From JBFIHZ01 sp041601535 (GTDB lineage: Bacteria > Pseudomonadota > Gammaproteobacteria > Xanthomonadales > SZUA-36), in the NCBI GenBank assembly GCA_041601535.1, contig JBFIHZ010000212.1, forward strand, positions 1-7,061: 7,061 bases of DNA, read 5' to 3'. The first letter of the stretch is position 1. Every line of letters begins with the position of its first letter. The translations under genes were made by a program, and so were the position numbers. Below are positions 1-6,260 of this stretch, in pieces. Below the pieces are notes generated by a model. That model saw only the letters and a program-made list of their open reading frames with translations. It searched no databases and was not told where the DNA came from.

Positions 1-72
1 ATTACGCTGCAGGCGTTTATTTTCATGATGCTGACCATCGTCTACCTGTCGCTGGCCTCGGAACATCACTAG
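1..72 (+). CDS. atpB: ATP synthase Fo subunit a, C-terminal end (partial)
   Basis: The first 23 codons, read in frame 1 from the window edge, end with the TAG stop at 70-72. They give the last transmembrane helix of subunit a (ITLQAFIFMMLTIVYLSLAS followed by EHH). The LQAFIF-MLT-YL pattern is typical of the C-terminus of proteobacterial subunit a. This membrane protein forms the two proton half-channels beside the c-ring. The key arginine helix lies upstream of the window and cannot be checked. Position directly before atpE supports the assignment. The start is outside the window. Confidence 0.93.
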   Translation: MTLQAFIFMMLTIVYLSLASEHH

Positions 73-237
73 GCCAAGTTTGCACCGAGGCTAGCGCAAC
101 GGCCTCGCATGCTAACCGGCTGGACTACGTCCAGTATCGTGCGCAAGACTCGGCCTGCGCGGCTCCGGAATCAAGCGGCGCATGAATGGCTCAAATGTAG
201 ATTTAATAAGCACTACCTTTCGTAAAAGGAGCAAAAA
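73..237 (+). other. atpB-atpE intergenic leader with three possible hairpins
   Basis: This 165-base gap is long for a gap inside this operon; all other gaps here are 16-107 bases. Its first part is GC-rich and can form three consecutive short hairpins in the mRNA: 86-91 with 102-107 (CGAGGC/GCCTCG), 120-125 with 129-134 (CTGGAC/GTCCAG, 3-base loop), and 141-145 with 156-160 (GCGCA/TGCGC). The last 45 bases are AT-rich and lead to the atpE ribosome binding site. I found no open frame and no convincing promoter. A role in mRNA stability or in raising c-subunit translation is inference. Confidence 0.45.
216..231 (+). promoter_or_regulatory. atpE ribosome binding site with small overlapping hairpin
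   Basis: AAGGAG at 226-231 is a near-ideal Shine-Dalgarno, six bases before the atpE ATG, in an AT-rich context (191-237). This fits the need for many c subunits per enzyme. The same bases can pair: CCTTT (216-220) with AAAGG (225-229) across a 4-base loop. The stem is only five AU-rich pairs and probably opens easily, so real repression is doubtful. Confidence 0.6.
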
Positions 238-507
238 ATGGAGTTCGTAATCGGAATGACCGCAATCAGTATCGGTCTCTTGATCGGCCTGGGCGCACTG
301 GGCGTCGGCGTCGGCGTGGGTATTCTCGGCGGCCGTCTGCTCGAAGGCTCAGCCCGTCAGCCTGAACTGGCCCCGATGCTGCAGGGCAAATTCTTCCTGG
401 CGATCGGCCTGCTGGACGCCGTGGCGATGATCGGTGTGGGTATCGCACTGTTCTTCACCTTTGCCAACCCGTTTGTTGGCCAGCTGCAAGCTGCACTGGG
501 CGGTTAA
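238..507 (+). CDS. atpE: ATP synthase Fo subunit c (proton-binding rotor ring)
   Basis: This 89-residue hairpin protein forms the membrane c-ring that carries protons and drives rotation. Helix 1 (about residues 8-32) carries a glycine-rich run, GVGVGVG (22-28), followed by ILGG. The polar loop holds the conserved ARQPE (39-43), which contacts gamma and epsilon. Helix 2 (about 52-76) holds the proton-binding Asp60 in LLDAVAMIG. The surrounding residues are the proton type and lack the usual Na+-site Gln/Glu-Ser set. Length is slightly above the 79 residues of the E. coli protein because of the C-terminal FANPFVGQ tail, which is usual in many gammaproteobacteria. The ATG follows a strong Shine-Dalgarno. 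A stem-loop lies just downstream. Confidence 0.98.
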   Translation: MEFVIGMTAISIGLLIGLGALGVGVGVGILGGRLLEGSARQPELAPMLQGKFFLAIGLLDAVAMIGVGIALFFTFANPFVGQLQAALGG

Positions 508-512
508 TACGG

Positions 513-549
513 CGAACGTCCGCAACCCTCATACGGTTGCAGCGGTTCG
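513..549 (+). other. Stem-loop between atpE and atpF
   Basis: GCAACC (522-527) pairs perfectly with GGTTGC (535-540) across a 7-base loop. An outer stem, CGAAC (513-517) with GTTCG (545-549), can stack below it through a 4x4 internal loop. It starts five bases after the atpE stop. No T-run follows, so it is not an intrinsic terminator. It could protect the 3' end of atpE mRNA or mark a processing point, which would help produce excess c subunit over b. That role is inferred. Confidence 0.5.
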
Positions 550-582
550 GCATTGAAGCAGACATCTGAACGAGGTTAAGGC

Positions 583-1053
583 ATGAATCTGAATGCCACA
601 TTGGTATTACAGTCCATCGCGATGATGATTTTCGTGTGGTTTTGCATGAAATTCATCTGGCCGGTGCTGTTGAAAGCCATGGACGAGCGGCGTGAAACCA
701 TCGCCGAGGGTCTCGCGGCTTCAGACCGCGCGGAAAAGGAACTGGAAGCGGCCAAGGCCGAAGCCGGGGAACAGATCCGCGTGGCTCGTGAAAAAGCGGG
801 TGAAATCGTAGAACAGGCGAATCAACGTCACAGCCAGATCCTGGATCAGGCAAAGACGGATGCAGTGGCCGAGCGCAACCGCCAGGTGGCGGCGGCAGAG
901 GCTGATATTGCCCAGTCCGCCAACCAGGCGCGCGAAGCTCTGCGGACGCAGGTTGCCAGCCTGGCAGTTCTGGGTGCTGAACGTTTATTGCAGAAAGAAG
1001 TGGACGCTGACGTTCACCGCAAGCTGCTTGACGAACTGATCGCCGAGATATGA
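583..1053 (+). CDS. atpF: ATP synthase Fo subunit b (peripheral stalk)
   Basis: This 156-residue protein has exactly the length of E. coli b and starts with the same MNLNAT. One N-terminal membrane helix (about residues 5-30, with FCMKFIWP) anchors it in the inner membrane. Arg36, a conserved residue near subunit a, is present in DERRE. The rest is a long charged, alanine-rich coiled coil (about 36-125, including EQANQRHSQILDQAK) that forms the dimeric stator. The C-terminal part (AVLGAERLLQKEV onward) binds delta. GAGG at 572-575 precedes the ATG as Shine-Dalgarno. The stop overlaps the atpH start as ATGA, so the two are probably translationally coupled. Confidence 0.98.
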   Translation: MNLNATLVLQSIAMMIFVWFCMKFIWPVLLKAMDERRETIAEGLAASDRAEKELEAAKAEAGEQIRVAREKAGEIVEQANQRHSQILDQAKTDAVAERNRQVAAAEADIAQSANQAREALRTQVASLAVLGAERLLQKEVDADVHRKLLDELIAEI

Positions 1054-1592
1054 GCAGTCTGACCACGCTGGCGCGGCCGTATGCCAAGGCGGCATTCAAC
1101 CTGGCGCAGGAAAGCTCAACCATCGGTTTGAGCCAATGGCAGGACATGCTGACCCTGGCCAGCCAACTGGCGGCCGACGAGTCCATGGCCGACGTGCTGG
1201 AGAACCCGCTGGTTTCAGCTGAGCAAACCGTTGAGCTGATCACCGGGGTGGCTGACGATCGTTTCGACGCAGCGTTCAAGCGTTACCTGTCGGTGCTGGG
1301 TGAAAACCGCCGGCTGGCCTTGCTGCCGGAAATCACAGCTTTGTTCGGCCGCCTGAAACAGCAGGCTGAACGGCGCCTGCGGGTGAAGGTGGTTGCCGCG
1401 ATGCCGCTGGAAGATGCCCAGGCCAGCCGTTTGAGCCAGGCTCTGGCCAAGCGGTTTGACTGCGAGATTGAACTGGACAGTGAAATTGACGAAAGCATTC
1501 TGGGTGGCGCTGTGATTTATGCCGCAGACCAGGTGATCGACGGTTCATTGCGCGGCCGTCTGAACAAGCTGGCCAATGCCTTGTCTCGCTGA
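1050..1592 (+). CDS. atpH: ATP synthase F1 subunit delta (stator link)
   Basis: This 180-residue soluble protein joins the top of the alpha3-beta3 head to the b dimer, acting as a stator. The N-terminal helical domain begins with the typical ARPYAKAAF (residues 8-16) and contains the LGENRRLALLPEI segment. The C-terminal domain ends with the family signature IDGSLRGRLNKLA. E. coli delta is 177 residues, so the protein is complete. The ATG at 1050 overlaps the atpF stop by four bases (ATGA). No separate Shine-Dalgarno is obvious, so translation probably depends on ribosomes ending atpF. No oddities seen. Confidence 0.98.
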   Translation: MSSLTTLARPYAKAAFNLAQESSTIGLSQWQDMLTLASQLAADESMADVLENPLVSAEQTVELITGVADDRFDAAFKRYLSVLGENRRLALLPEITALFGRLKQQAERRLRVKVVAAMPLEDAQASRLSQALAKRFDCEIELDSEIDESILGGAVIYAADQVIDGSLRGRLNKLANALSR

Positions 1593-1675
1593 GGCCTGGC
1601 ACACCCACTGACGTACAACTGATATTGAATTGAAGCCGGTCGCCAACACGAGAGCGATCCAACAGGAAAAAAACC

Positions 1676-3220
1676 ATGCAAGCAACACTGAATCCATCTG
1701 AAATCAGCGAGTTGATCAAACAACGCGTAGAGCAGCTGAATATCTCTGCCGAAACGCGTAACGAAGGCACGGTGGTCAGTGTCTCCGACGGTATTGCTCG
1801 CATCCATGGCCTGGAAGACGCCATGCAGGGTGAAATGATCGAATTCCCCGGCAACACATTTGGCCTGGCCCTGAACCTCGAGCGCGACTCGGTGGGTACC
1901 GTAATCCTGGGTGATTACGAGCACATCACCGAAGGCGATACCGTGAAATGCACTGGCCGAATCCTGGAAGTGCCGCATGGTCCCGGTTTGCTCGGCCGCG
2001 TAGTTGACGCGCTGGGTAACCCGATTGATGGCCAGGGCCCGATCGAAAACGATGGTTTTGCCCCGATTGAGAAAGTGGCGCCCGGCGTCATCTGGCGTAA
2101 GTCGGTAGACCAGCCGGTACAGACCGGACTGAAATCCATCGATGCCATGGTGCCGGTGGGACGTGGTCAGCGCGAGCTGATTATCGGTGACCGCCAGATC
2201 GGTAAAACCGCCATTGCGGTTGACACCATCATCAACCAGGCCAAGTCCGGCATCAAATGCATTTACGTGGCCATCGGCCAGAAGCAGTCCACCGTGGCCA
2301 ACGTGGTGGCCAAGCTGGAAGAGCACGGCGCGATGGAACACACCATCGTGGTGAACGCTTCGGCTTCCGATTCAGCGGCCATGCAGTACATTGCGCCGTA
2401 CGCCGGTTGCACCATGGGTGAATACTTCCGCGACCGCGGCGAAGACGCGCTGATCATTTATGACGATCTCACCAAGCAGGCCTGGGCCTATCGCCAGGTC
2501 TCCCTGCTGCTGCGCCGCCCGCCGGGCCGTGAAGCCTATCCCGGTGACGTGTTCTACCTGCATTCCCGTTTGCTGGAGCGCGCTGCGCGGGTCAACGAAG
2601 ATTACGTGGAAAAATTCACCGACGGTAAAGTCAAAGGCAAAACCGGTTCACTGACGGCTCTGCCCATCATTGAAACGCAGGCTGGTGACGTATCGGCATT
2701 CGTACCGACCAACGTGATTTCCATCACGGACGGTCAGATCTTCCTGGAAACCGACCTGTTTAATGGCGGTATCCGCCCGGCGGTACACGCCGGTCTGTCG
2801 GTTTCCCGAGTGGGTGGTGCGGCCCAGACCAAGGTCATCAAGAAGCTGGGTGGCGGTGTGCGCCTGGCGCTGGCCCAGTATCGCGAGCTGGCGGCTTTCG
2901 CCCAGTTTGCATCCGACCTCGATGATGCTACCCGTGCCCAGCTGGAGCGCGGCCAGCGCGTAACCGAGCTGATGAAACAGGCCCAGTACAGCCCGATGTC
3001 GGTGGGTGAGATGGCGGTATCGCTGTACGCCGTTGACCGTGGCTTTATGGACAAGGTGGAGCTGGAAAAAATCGGCGCGTTCGAAGCGGCGCTGATCGAT
3101 TCGATCAAGTCCACCAAGGCAGAGCTGATGGCCAAGCTGGATGAAGGCAACTGGAACGACGATCTGGAAGCCGAGCTTAAAGCGGCCGTTGCGGAATTCA
3201 CCACCAGCGGCAGCTGGTAA
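1676..3220 (+). CDS. atpA: ATP synthase F1 subunit alpha (regulatory nucleotide-binding subunit)
   Basis: This 514-residue chain (E. coli 513) forms the non-catalytic sites of the alpha3-beta3 hexamer. The N-terminal helix that docks on delta (NPSEISELIKQRVEQ) is followed by the beta-barrel (about 25-95). The nucleotide-binding domain has Walker A GDRQIGKT (171-178), with Lys177 and Thr178, and Walker B LIIYDD with Asp263 and Asp264. The arginine finger that reaches into the catalytic beta site is Arg378 in SVSRVGG. The C-terminal helical domain begins after about residue 390. Ile at position 175 replaces the Thr of E. coli, a common variant in other gammaproteobacteria. An 83-base gap separates it from atpH. 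AGGA at 1664-1667, in an A-rich leader, is the Shine-Dalgarno. Confidence 0.99.
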   Translation: MQATLNPSEISELIKQRVEQLNISAETRNEGTVVSVSDGIARIHGLEDAMQGEMIEFPGNTFGLALNLERDSVGTVILGDYEHITEGDTVKCTGRILEVPHGPGLLGRVVDALGNPIDGQGPIENDGFAPIEKVAPGVIWRKSVDQPVQTGLKSIDAMVPVGRGQRELIIGDRQIGKTAIAVDTIINQAKSGIKCIYVAIGQKQSTVANVVAKLEEHGAMEHTIVVNASASDSAAMQYIAPYAGCTMGEYFRDRGEDALIIYDDLTKQAWAYRQVSLLLRRPPGREAYPGDVFYLHSRLLERAARVNEDYVEKFTDGKVKGKTGSLTALPIIETQAGDVSAFVPTNVISITDGQIFLETDLFNGGIRPAVHAGLSVSRVGGAAQTKVIKKLGGGVRLALAQYRELAAFAQFASDLDDATRAQLERGQRVTELMKQAQYSPMSVGEMAVSLYAVDRGFMDKVELEKIGAFEAALIDSIKSTKAELMAKLDEGNWNDDLEAELKAAVAEFTTSGSW

Positions 3221-3250
3221 CACCCGAGCCCTTACTTAGCGGAGCAGTAC

Positions 3251-4114
3251 ATGTCAGGCGGCAAGGAAATTACCAGCAAGATCAAGAGTGTTGAGAACAC
3301 CAAGAAGGTGACCTCGGCATTGGAAATGGTCTCTGCCAGCAAAATTCGCAAGTCCCAGGCGCTGATGACGGCGACGCGGCCCTATGCGCAGATGATGCGC
3401 CGCATCATCGGCCACCTGGGCAAGGCCAACCCGGAATATCGCCATCCGTTCACCATCGCGCACGACGAGGTGAAAAAGGTGGGTTATATCGTGGTGTCCA
3501 CTGACCGCGGATTGTGCGGCGGCCTGAACAGCAACCTGTTCAAGCTGGTGCTGCGAAACATGGCCGAATGGAAGAGTAAAGGCGCGGAAATCAGCATGGT
3601 GACGCTGGGCAAAAAGTCATCGTCCTTTTTCCGTAACGTGAAGGTGGAAATCGCGGCGCACGCCAGCAACCTGGGCGAGCAGCCGCAGATCGGCGACCTG
3701 ATCGGTGTGATCAAGACCATGCTGGATGCCTACCGTGAAAAGCAGGTGGACCAGGTATATATCGTGTACAACGATTTCATCAACACGATGAGCCAGAAGC
3801 CGACCATCGAGCAGTTGTTGCCACTGCCGGCCACCGAGGATGAAGCGGTTGCCGATATCTGGGACTACATCTACGAGCCCGATGCCGAAACCCTGCTGGA
3901 CAGCGTGCTGATCCGCTATATCGAGGCACTGGTCTACCAGGCCGTGTTGGAGAACCTGGCTTCCGAGCATGCCGCGCGCATGATTGCGATGAAGAGCGCC
4001 ACCGACAACGCGACCGACCTGATCGCCGACCTGAAACTGGCCTACAACAAGGCCCGCCAGGCAGCGATCACGCAGGAAATTTCAGAAATCGTAAGTGGTG
4101 CAGCGGCCGTCTGA
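3251..4114 (+). CDS. atpG: ATP synthase F1 subunit gamma (central rotor shaft)
   Basis: This 287-residue protein forms the rotating shaft in the alpha3-beta3 head. The N-terminal helix (residues 1-55, MSGGKEITSKIKSVENTKK then VTSALEMVSASK) and the C-terminal helix (about 237-287, ending ITQEISEIVSGAAAV) make the coiled-coil axle. The central domain has the signature STDRGLCGGLN (83-93), including Cys89. Length equals E. coli gamma. At the position of E. coli gamma Met23 (mature numbering) this protein has Leu24, as I recall for Xanthomonas-type gammas. GGAG at 3241-3244 lies six bases before the ATG. The last two bases of the TGA stop are part of the 23-bp inverted repeat that follows. Confidence 0.99.
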   Translation: MSGGKEITSKIKSVENTKKVTSALEMVSASKIRKSQALMTATRPYAQMMRRIIGHLGKANPEYRHPFTIAHDEVKKVGYIVVSTDRGLCGGLNSNLFKLVLRNMAEWKSKGAEISMVTLGKKSSSFFRNVKVEIAAHASNLGEQPQIGDLIGVIKTMLDAYREKQVDQVYIVYNDFINTMSQKPTIEQLLPLPATEDEAVADIWDYIYEPDAETLLDSVLIRYIEALVYQAVLENLASEHAARMIAMKSATDNATDLIADLKLAYNKARQAAITQEISEIVSGAAAV

Positions 4115-4196
4115 TATTTGGGGTCAGAGTAAAAATTTTTTAGCGAACACTGGAGTCAGGCGAACATGAGCAGTTTTTACTCTGACCCCAAATATC
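4113..4196 (+). repeat. Perfect 23-bp inverted repeat element between atpG and atpD
   Basis: Bases 4113-4135 are the exact reverse complement of 4174-4196; the core reads TTTGGGGTCAGAGTAAAA. A 38-base spacer (4136-4173) separates the arms and contains a T-run and two copies of GCGAACA (4143-4149, 4160-4166). In mRNA the arms would make a very stable stem starting at the atpG stop codon. No T-run follows the right arm, so it is not an intrinsic terminator. Removing 4115-4195 leaves a 26-base gap with a good ribosome binding site, like the other gaps of this operon, so it looks inserted. No target duplication is visible. The GGGGTCAGAGT ends resemble, from memory, sequences flanking REP-associated (RAYT) transposase genes, so it may be a small non-autonomous derivative. 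That family link is inference. Confidence 0.75.
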
Positions 4197-4222
4197 GCAT
4201 TGAAAGTATGGAGCTAATTTAA
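4166..4222 (+). CDS. Possible 18-codon upstream ORF ending on the atpD start
   Basis: An ATG in the spacer of the inverted repeat opens an 18-codon frame (MSSFYSDPKYRIESMELI) that runs through the right arm and stops at TAA 4220-4222. The last A is the first base of the atpD ATG (TAATG). AGG at 4158-4160 lies five bases before its ATG and could serve as a weak ribosome binding site. The peptide matches nothing I know. If translated, its ribosomes would melt the stem and end exactly at atpD, giving coupling. It may equally be chance, since the frame is short and the repeat sequence fixes half of it. Confidence 0.25.
   Translation: MSSFYSDPKYRIESMELI
4210..4213 (+). promoter_or_regulatory. atpD Shine-Dalgarno, outside the inverted repeat
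   Basis: GGAG lies eight bases before the atpD ATG and 14 bases beyond the right arm of the repeat. The stem therefore leaves the atpD initiation site single-stranded, so beta can be translated even when the hairpin is folded. Confidence 0.75.
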
Positions 4223-5616
4223 TGAGTGCTGGATCAATTGTTCAGGTTATTGGCGCGGTTGTTGACGTCGAGTTTTCCCGCGACGCGATGCCACGGGTTT
4301 TTAACGCGCTGACGGTAGACAATACCGACATCACGCTGGAAGTGCAGCAGCAGCTGGGCGACGGTGTGGTGCGTACCATTGCGCTGGGTTCTACCGATGG
4401 CCTGAAACGCGGTCTGAGCGTAACCGATACCGGTGCCGCCATTTCCGTGCCGGTGGGTGAAAAAACCCTGGGCCGGGTGATGGACGTACTGGGCCGCCCG
4501 ATTGATGAAGCGGGCCCGATTGGTGCCGAGAAAACCATGCCGATTCACCGCAAGCCGCCTTCATACGAAGAGCAGGCCGGCGGTAATGATGTATTGGAAA
4601 CAGGCATCAAGGTAATCGACCTGATCATGCCCATCGCCAAGGGCGGTAAAGTGGGCCTGTTCGGTGGCGCCGGTGTGGGCAAAACGGTAACGCTGATGGA
4701 GCTGATTCGTAACATCGCCATCGAGCACAGCGGTTACTCGGTATTCGCCGGCGTGGGTGAGCGTACCCGTGAGGGCAACGACTTCTACCACGAAATGAAA
4801 GATGCCGACGTACTGAACAAGGTGGCACTGGTTTACGGCCAGATGAATGAGCCGCCCGGCAACCGTCTGCGCGTGGCGCTGACCGGTCTGACCATGGCCG
4901 AGGAATTCCGTGACGAAGGCCGTGACGTACTGATGTTTATCGACAACATCTACCGTTACACCCTGGCTGGCACCGAGGTATCGGCGCTGCTGGGCCGTAT
5001 GCCTTCAGCAGTGGGTTATCAGCCCACCCTGGCCTTGGAGATGGGCCTGTTGCAGGAGCGCATCACCACCACCAAGACCGGTTCCATCACCTCATTCCAG
5101 GCGGTATACGTGCCAGCCGATGACTTGACCGATCCGTCGCCGGCCACCACCTTCGCGCATCTGGACGCGACCCTGGTACTGAGCCGTAACATTGCCGAGC
5201 AGGGTATTTACCCCGCTGTGGATCCGCTGGATTCCACCTCGCGCCTGCTCGACCCCAACCTGATTGGCACCGAGCATTACGAAGTGGCCCGCGCGGTTCA
5301 GGGCACCTTGCAGCGCTACAAAGAGCTGAAAGACATCATCGCCATCCTGGGCATGGACGAATTGTCCGAAGAAGACCGCCAGACCGTGGCGCGCGCGCGT
5401 AAAGTGCAGCGCTTCCTGTCGCAGCCGTTCTTCGTGGCCGAAACCTTTACCGGTGCGCCGGGCAAATACGTCACGCTGAAAGATACCATCCGCGCGTTCA
5501 AGGGCATCGTTGAGGGTGAGTATGATCACCTCACCGAGCAGTCTTTCTACATGGTGGGCGGTATTGAAGAAGCCGTGGCCAAAGACGCGGCCATGAAAAA
5601 GAAAGAAGCCGCGTAA
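4222..5616 (+). CDS. atpD: ATP synthase F1 subunit beta (catalytic subunit)
   Basis: This 464-residue chain (E. coli 460) makes ATP from ADP and phosphate at the three catalytic sites. After the N-terminal beta-barrel (about 1-75) comes Walker A GGAGVGKT (148-155), with Lys154 and Thr155. The catalytic Glu180 and neighbouring Arg181 lie in GVGERTREGND. Walker B ends in FIDN with Asp241. The segment SALLGRMPSAVGYQPTLA (254-271) follows, and the DELSEED torque loop is at 379-385. The small extra length is a lysine/alanine-rich tail (AMKKKEAA). All key residues are present. The gap to atpG is enlarged by the inverted repeat element. The gap to atpC is only 16 bases. Confidence 0.99.
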   Translation: MSAGSIVQVIGAVVDVEFSRDAMPRVFNALTVDNTDITLEVQQQLGDGVVRTIALGSTDGLKRGLSVTDTGAAISVPVGEKTLGRVMDVLGRPIDEAGPIGAEKTMPIHRKPPSYEEQAGGNDVLETGIKVIDLIMPIAKGGKVGLFGGAGVGKTVTLMELIRNIAIEHSGYSVFAGVGERTREGNDFYHEMKDADVLNKVALVYGQMNEPPGNRLRVALTGLTMAEEFRDEGRDVLMFIDNIYRYTLAGTEVSALLGRMPSAVGYQPTLALEMGLLQERITTTKTGSITSFQAVYVPADDLTDPSPATTFAHLDATLVLSRNIAEQGIYPAVDPLDSTSRLLDPNLIGTEHYEVARAVQGTLQRYKELKDIIAILGMDELSEEDRQTVARARKVQRFLSQPFFVAETFTGAPGKYVTLKDTIRAFKGIVEGEYDHLTEQSFYMVGGIEEAVAKDAAMKKKEAA

Positions 5617-5632
5617 ACATAGGCATTAATTC

Positions 5633-6058
5633 ATGAGCAAAACCCTCCAATGTGACATCGTTTCGGCGCAGGACAAGATCTGGTCCGGCCAGGCCGCCCA
5701 GGTATTTGCCGCCGGTGTGTCTGGCGAACTGGGAATTTATCCGCGCCATACGCCGCTGATCACCCAGCTCAAGCCGGGTCCGGTGCGCGTGGTGGATACG
5801 CAAGGCGAAGAACAGTTCTTCTTTGTTGGCGGCGGTATTATCGAAGTGCAGCCGCATATCGTAACCGTGCTGGCTGATACGGCGGTGCGGGCCGATGACC
5901 TGGACGAAGCCGCAGCCCAGCGGGCCAAGGATGAAGCCGAGCGTGAGCTGCAAAACCGCACCGGCGAAATGGAAGTGGCGGAAGCCCAGGCCAAGCTGGC
6001 TGAGGCCATTGCACAGCTGCAGGCGCTGGAGCACCTCAGGAAAAAGCTCAAGCGCTGA
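5633..6058 (+). CDS. atpC: ATP synthase F1 subunit epsilon (rotor base, inhibitor)
   Basis: This 141-residue protein (E. coli 139) joins gamma to the c-ring and can inhibit ATP hydrolysis through its C-terminal helices. The N-terminal beta-sandwich (about 1-85) carries SGELGIYPRHTPLITQLKPG, then FVGGGIIEVQPHIVTVLADTA. The two-helix C-terminal domain (about 90-141) is charged and alanine-rich and ends LRKKLKR. The leader is only 16 bases and contains no better Shine-Dalgarno than AGG at 5621-5623, nine bases before the ATG. This weak start fits one epsilon per enzyme against three beta. It is the last gene of the operon; the terminator begins 25 bases after the stop. Confidence 0.98.
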   Translation: MSKTLQCDIVSAQDKIWSGQAAQVFAAGVSGELGIYPRHTPLITQLKPGPVRVVDTQGEEQFFFVGGGIIEVQPHIVTVLADTAVRADDLDEAAAQRAKDEAERELQNRTGEMEVAEAQAKLAEAIAQLQALEHLRKKLKR

Positions 6059-6083
6059 TTGCGCACCAAGTGATGGAAACCAT

Positions 6084-6114
6084 GGCCGACCGGGGCAACC
6101 CGGCCGGCCTTTTT
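6084..6114 (+). terminator. Intrinsic terminator of the atp operon
   Basis: GGCCG-A-CCGGG (6084-6094) pairs with CCCGGCCGGCC (6099-6109): ten pairs with a single A-C mismatch, closed by a GCAA (GNRA-type) tetraloop. Five T residues follow directly (6110-6114). This is a textbook Rho-independent terminator and separates the operon from the next gene. Confidence 0.93.
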
Positions 6115-6246
6115 ATTGGCGCATGGGGCAACATTCCTGGTCAGGTCATTAAGGCCTTCACTTCGATTCGCACTTCCTGCCAAAATGGAAACGGGGTTGC
6201 GGCAAGCCGGCATCCGGTTGTGTCCCGCGACGCAAGCTGGATGCTG

Positions 6247-6252
6247 AAAGGA
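6247..6252 (+). promoter_or_regulatory. Shine-Dalgarno that fixes the TTG start of the lipoprotein
   Basis: AAAGGA lies eight bases before TTG 6261-6263. The frame has no ATG or GTG between the in-frame TAA at 6150-6152 and this TTG, and the encoded product begins directly with a lipoprotein signal peptide. No clear promoter is visible in 6115-6246. Confidence 0.65.
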
Positions 6253-6260
6253 TTGATGCA

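Noticed and set aside
238..507. A sodium-type c subunit
   Set aside because: The residues around Asp60 (LLDAVAMIG) and in helix 1 lack the Gln, Glu and Ser set of Na+-binding c subunits.
653..1279. Long minus-strand open frames opposite atpF/atpH, and similar ones opposite atpA, atpG, atpD and atpC
   Set aside because: They are antisense shadows of well-conserved genes in GC-rich DNA, with low-complexity Arg/Ser/Pro/His-rich translations and no plausible start sites.
1638..1659. A weak hairpin before atpA (GGTCGC with GCGATC)
   Set aside because: It has only six pairs including a G-U pair, a 10-base loop and no other support; this is expected by chance.
2186..2209. Ile in place of Thr in the alpha Walker A (GDRQIGKT) as a possible loss of function
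   Set aside because: The variable position is not the catalytic Lys or Thr of the P-loop, and GDRQIGKT is common in alpha subunits of other gammaproteobacteria.
4113..4196. The inverted repeat read as an intrinsic terminator splitting the atp operon
   Set aside because: The base of the stem is followed by ATCGCATTGAAAG on the + side, with no T-run. The T-runs lie inside the loop and the arm top. atpD and atpC need the upstream transcript, as no promoter is visible before atpD.
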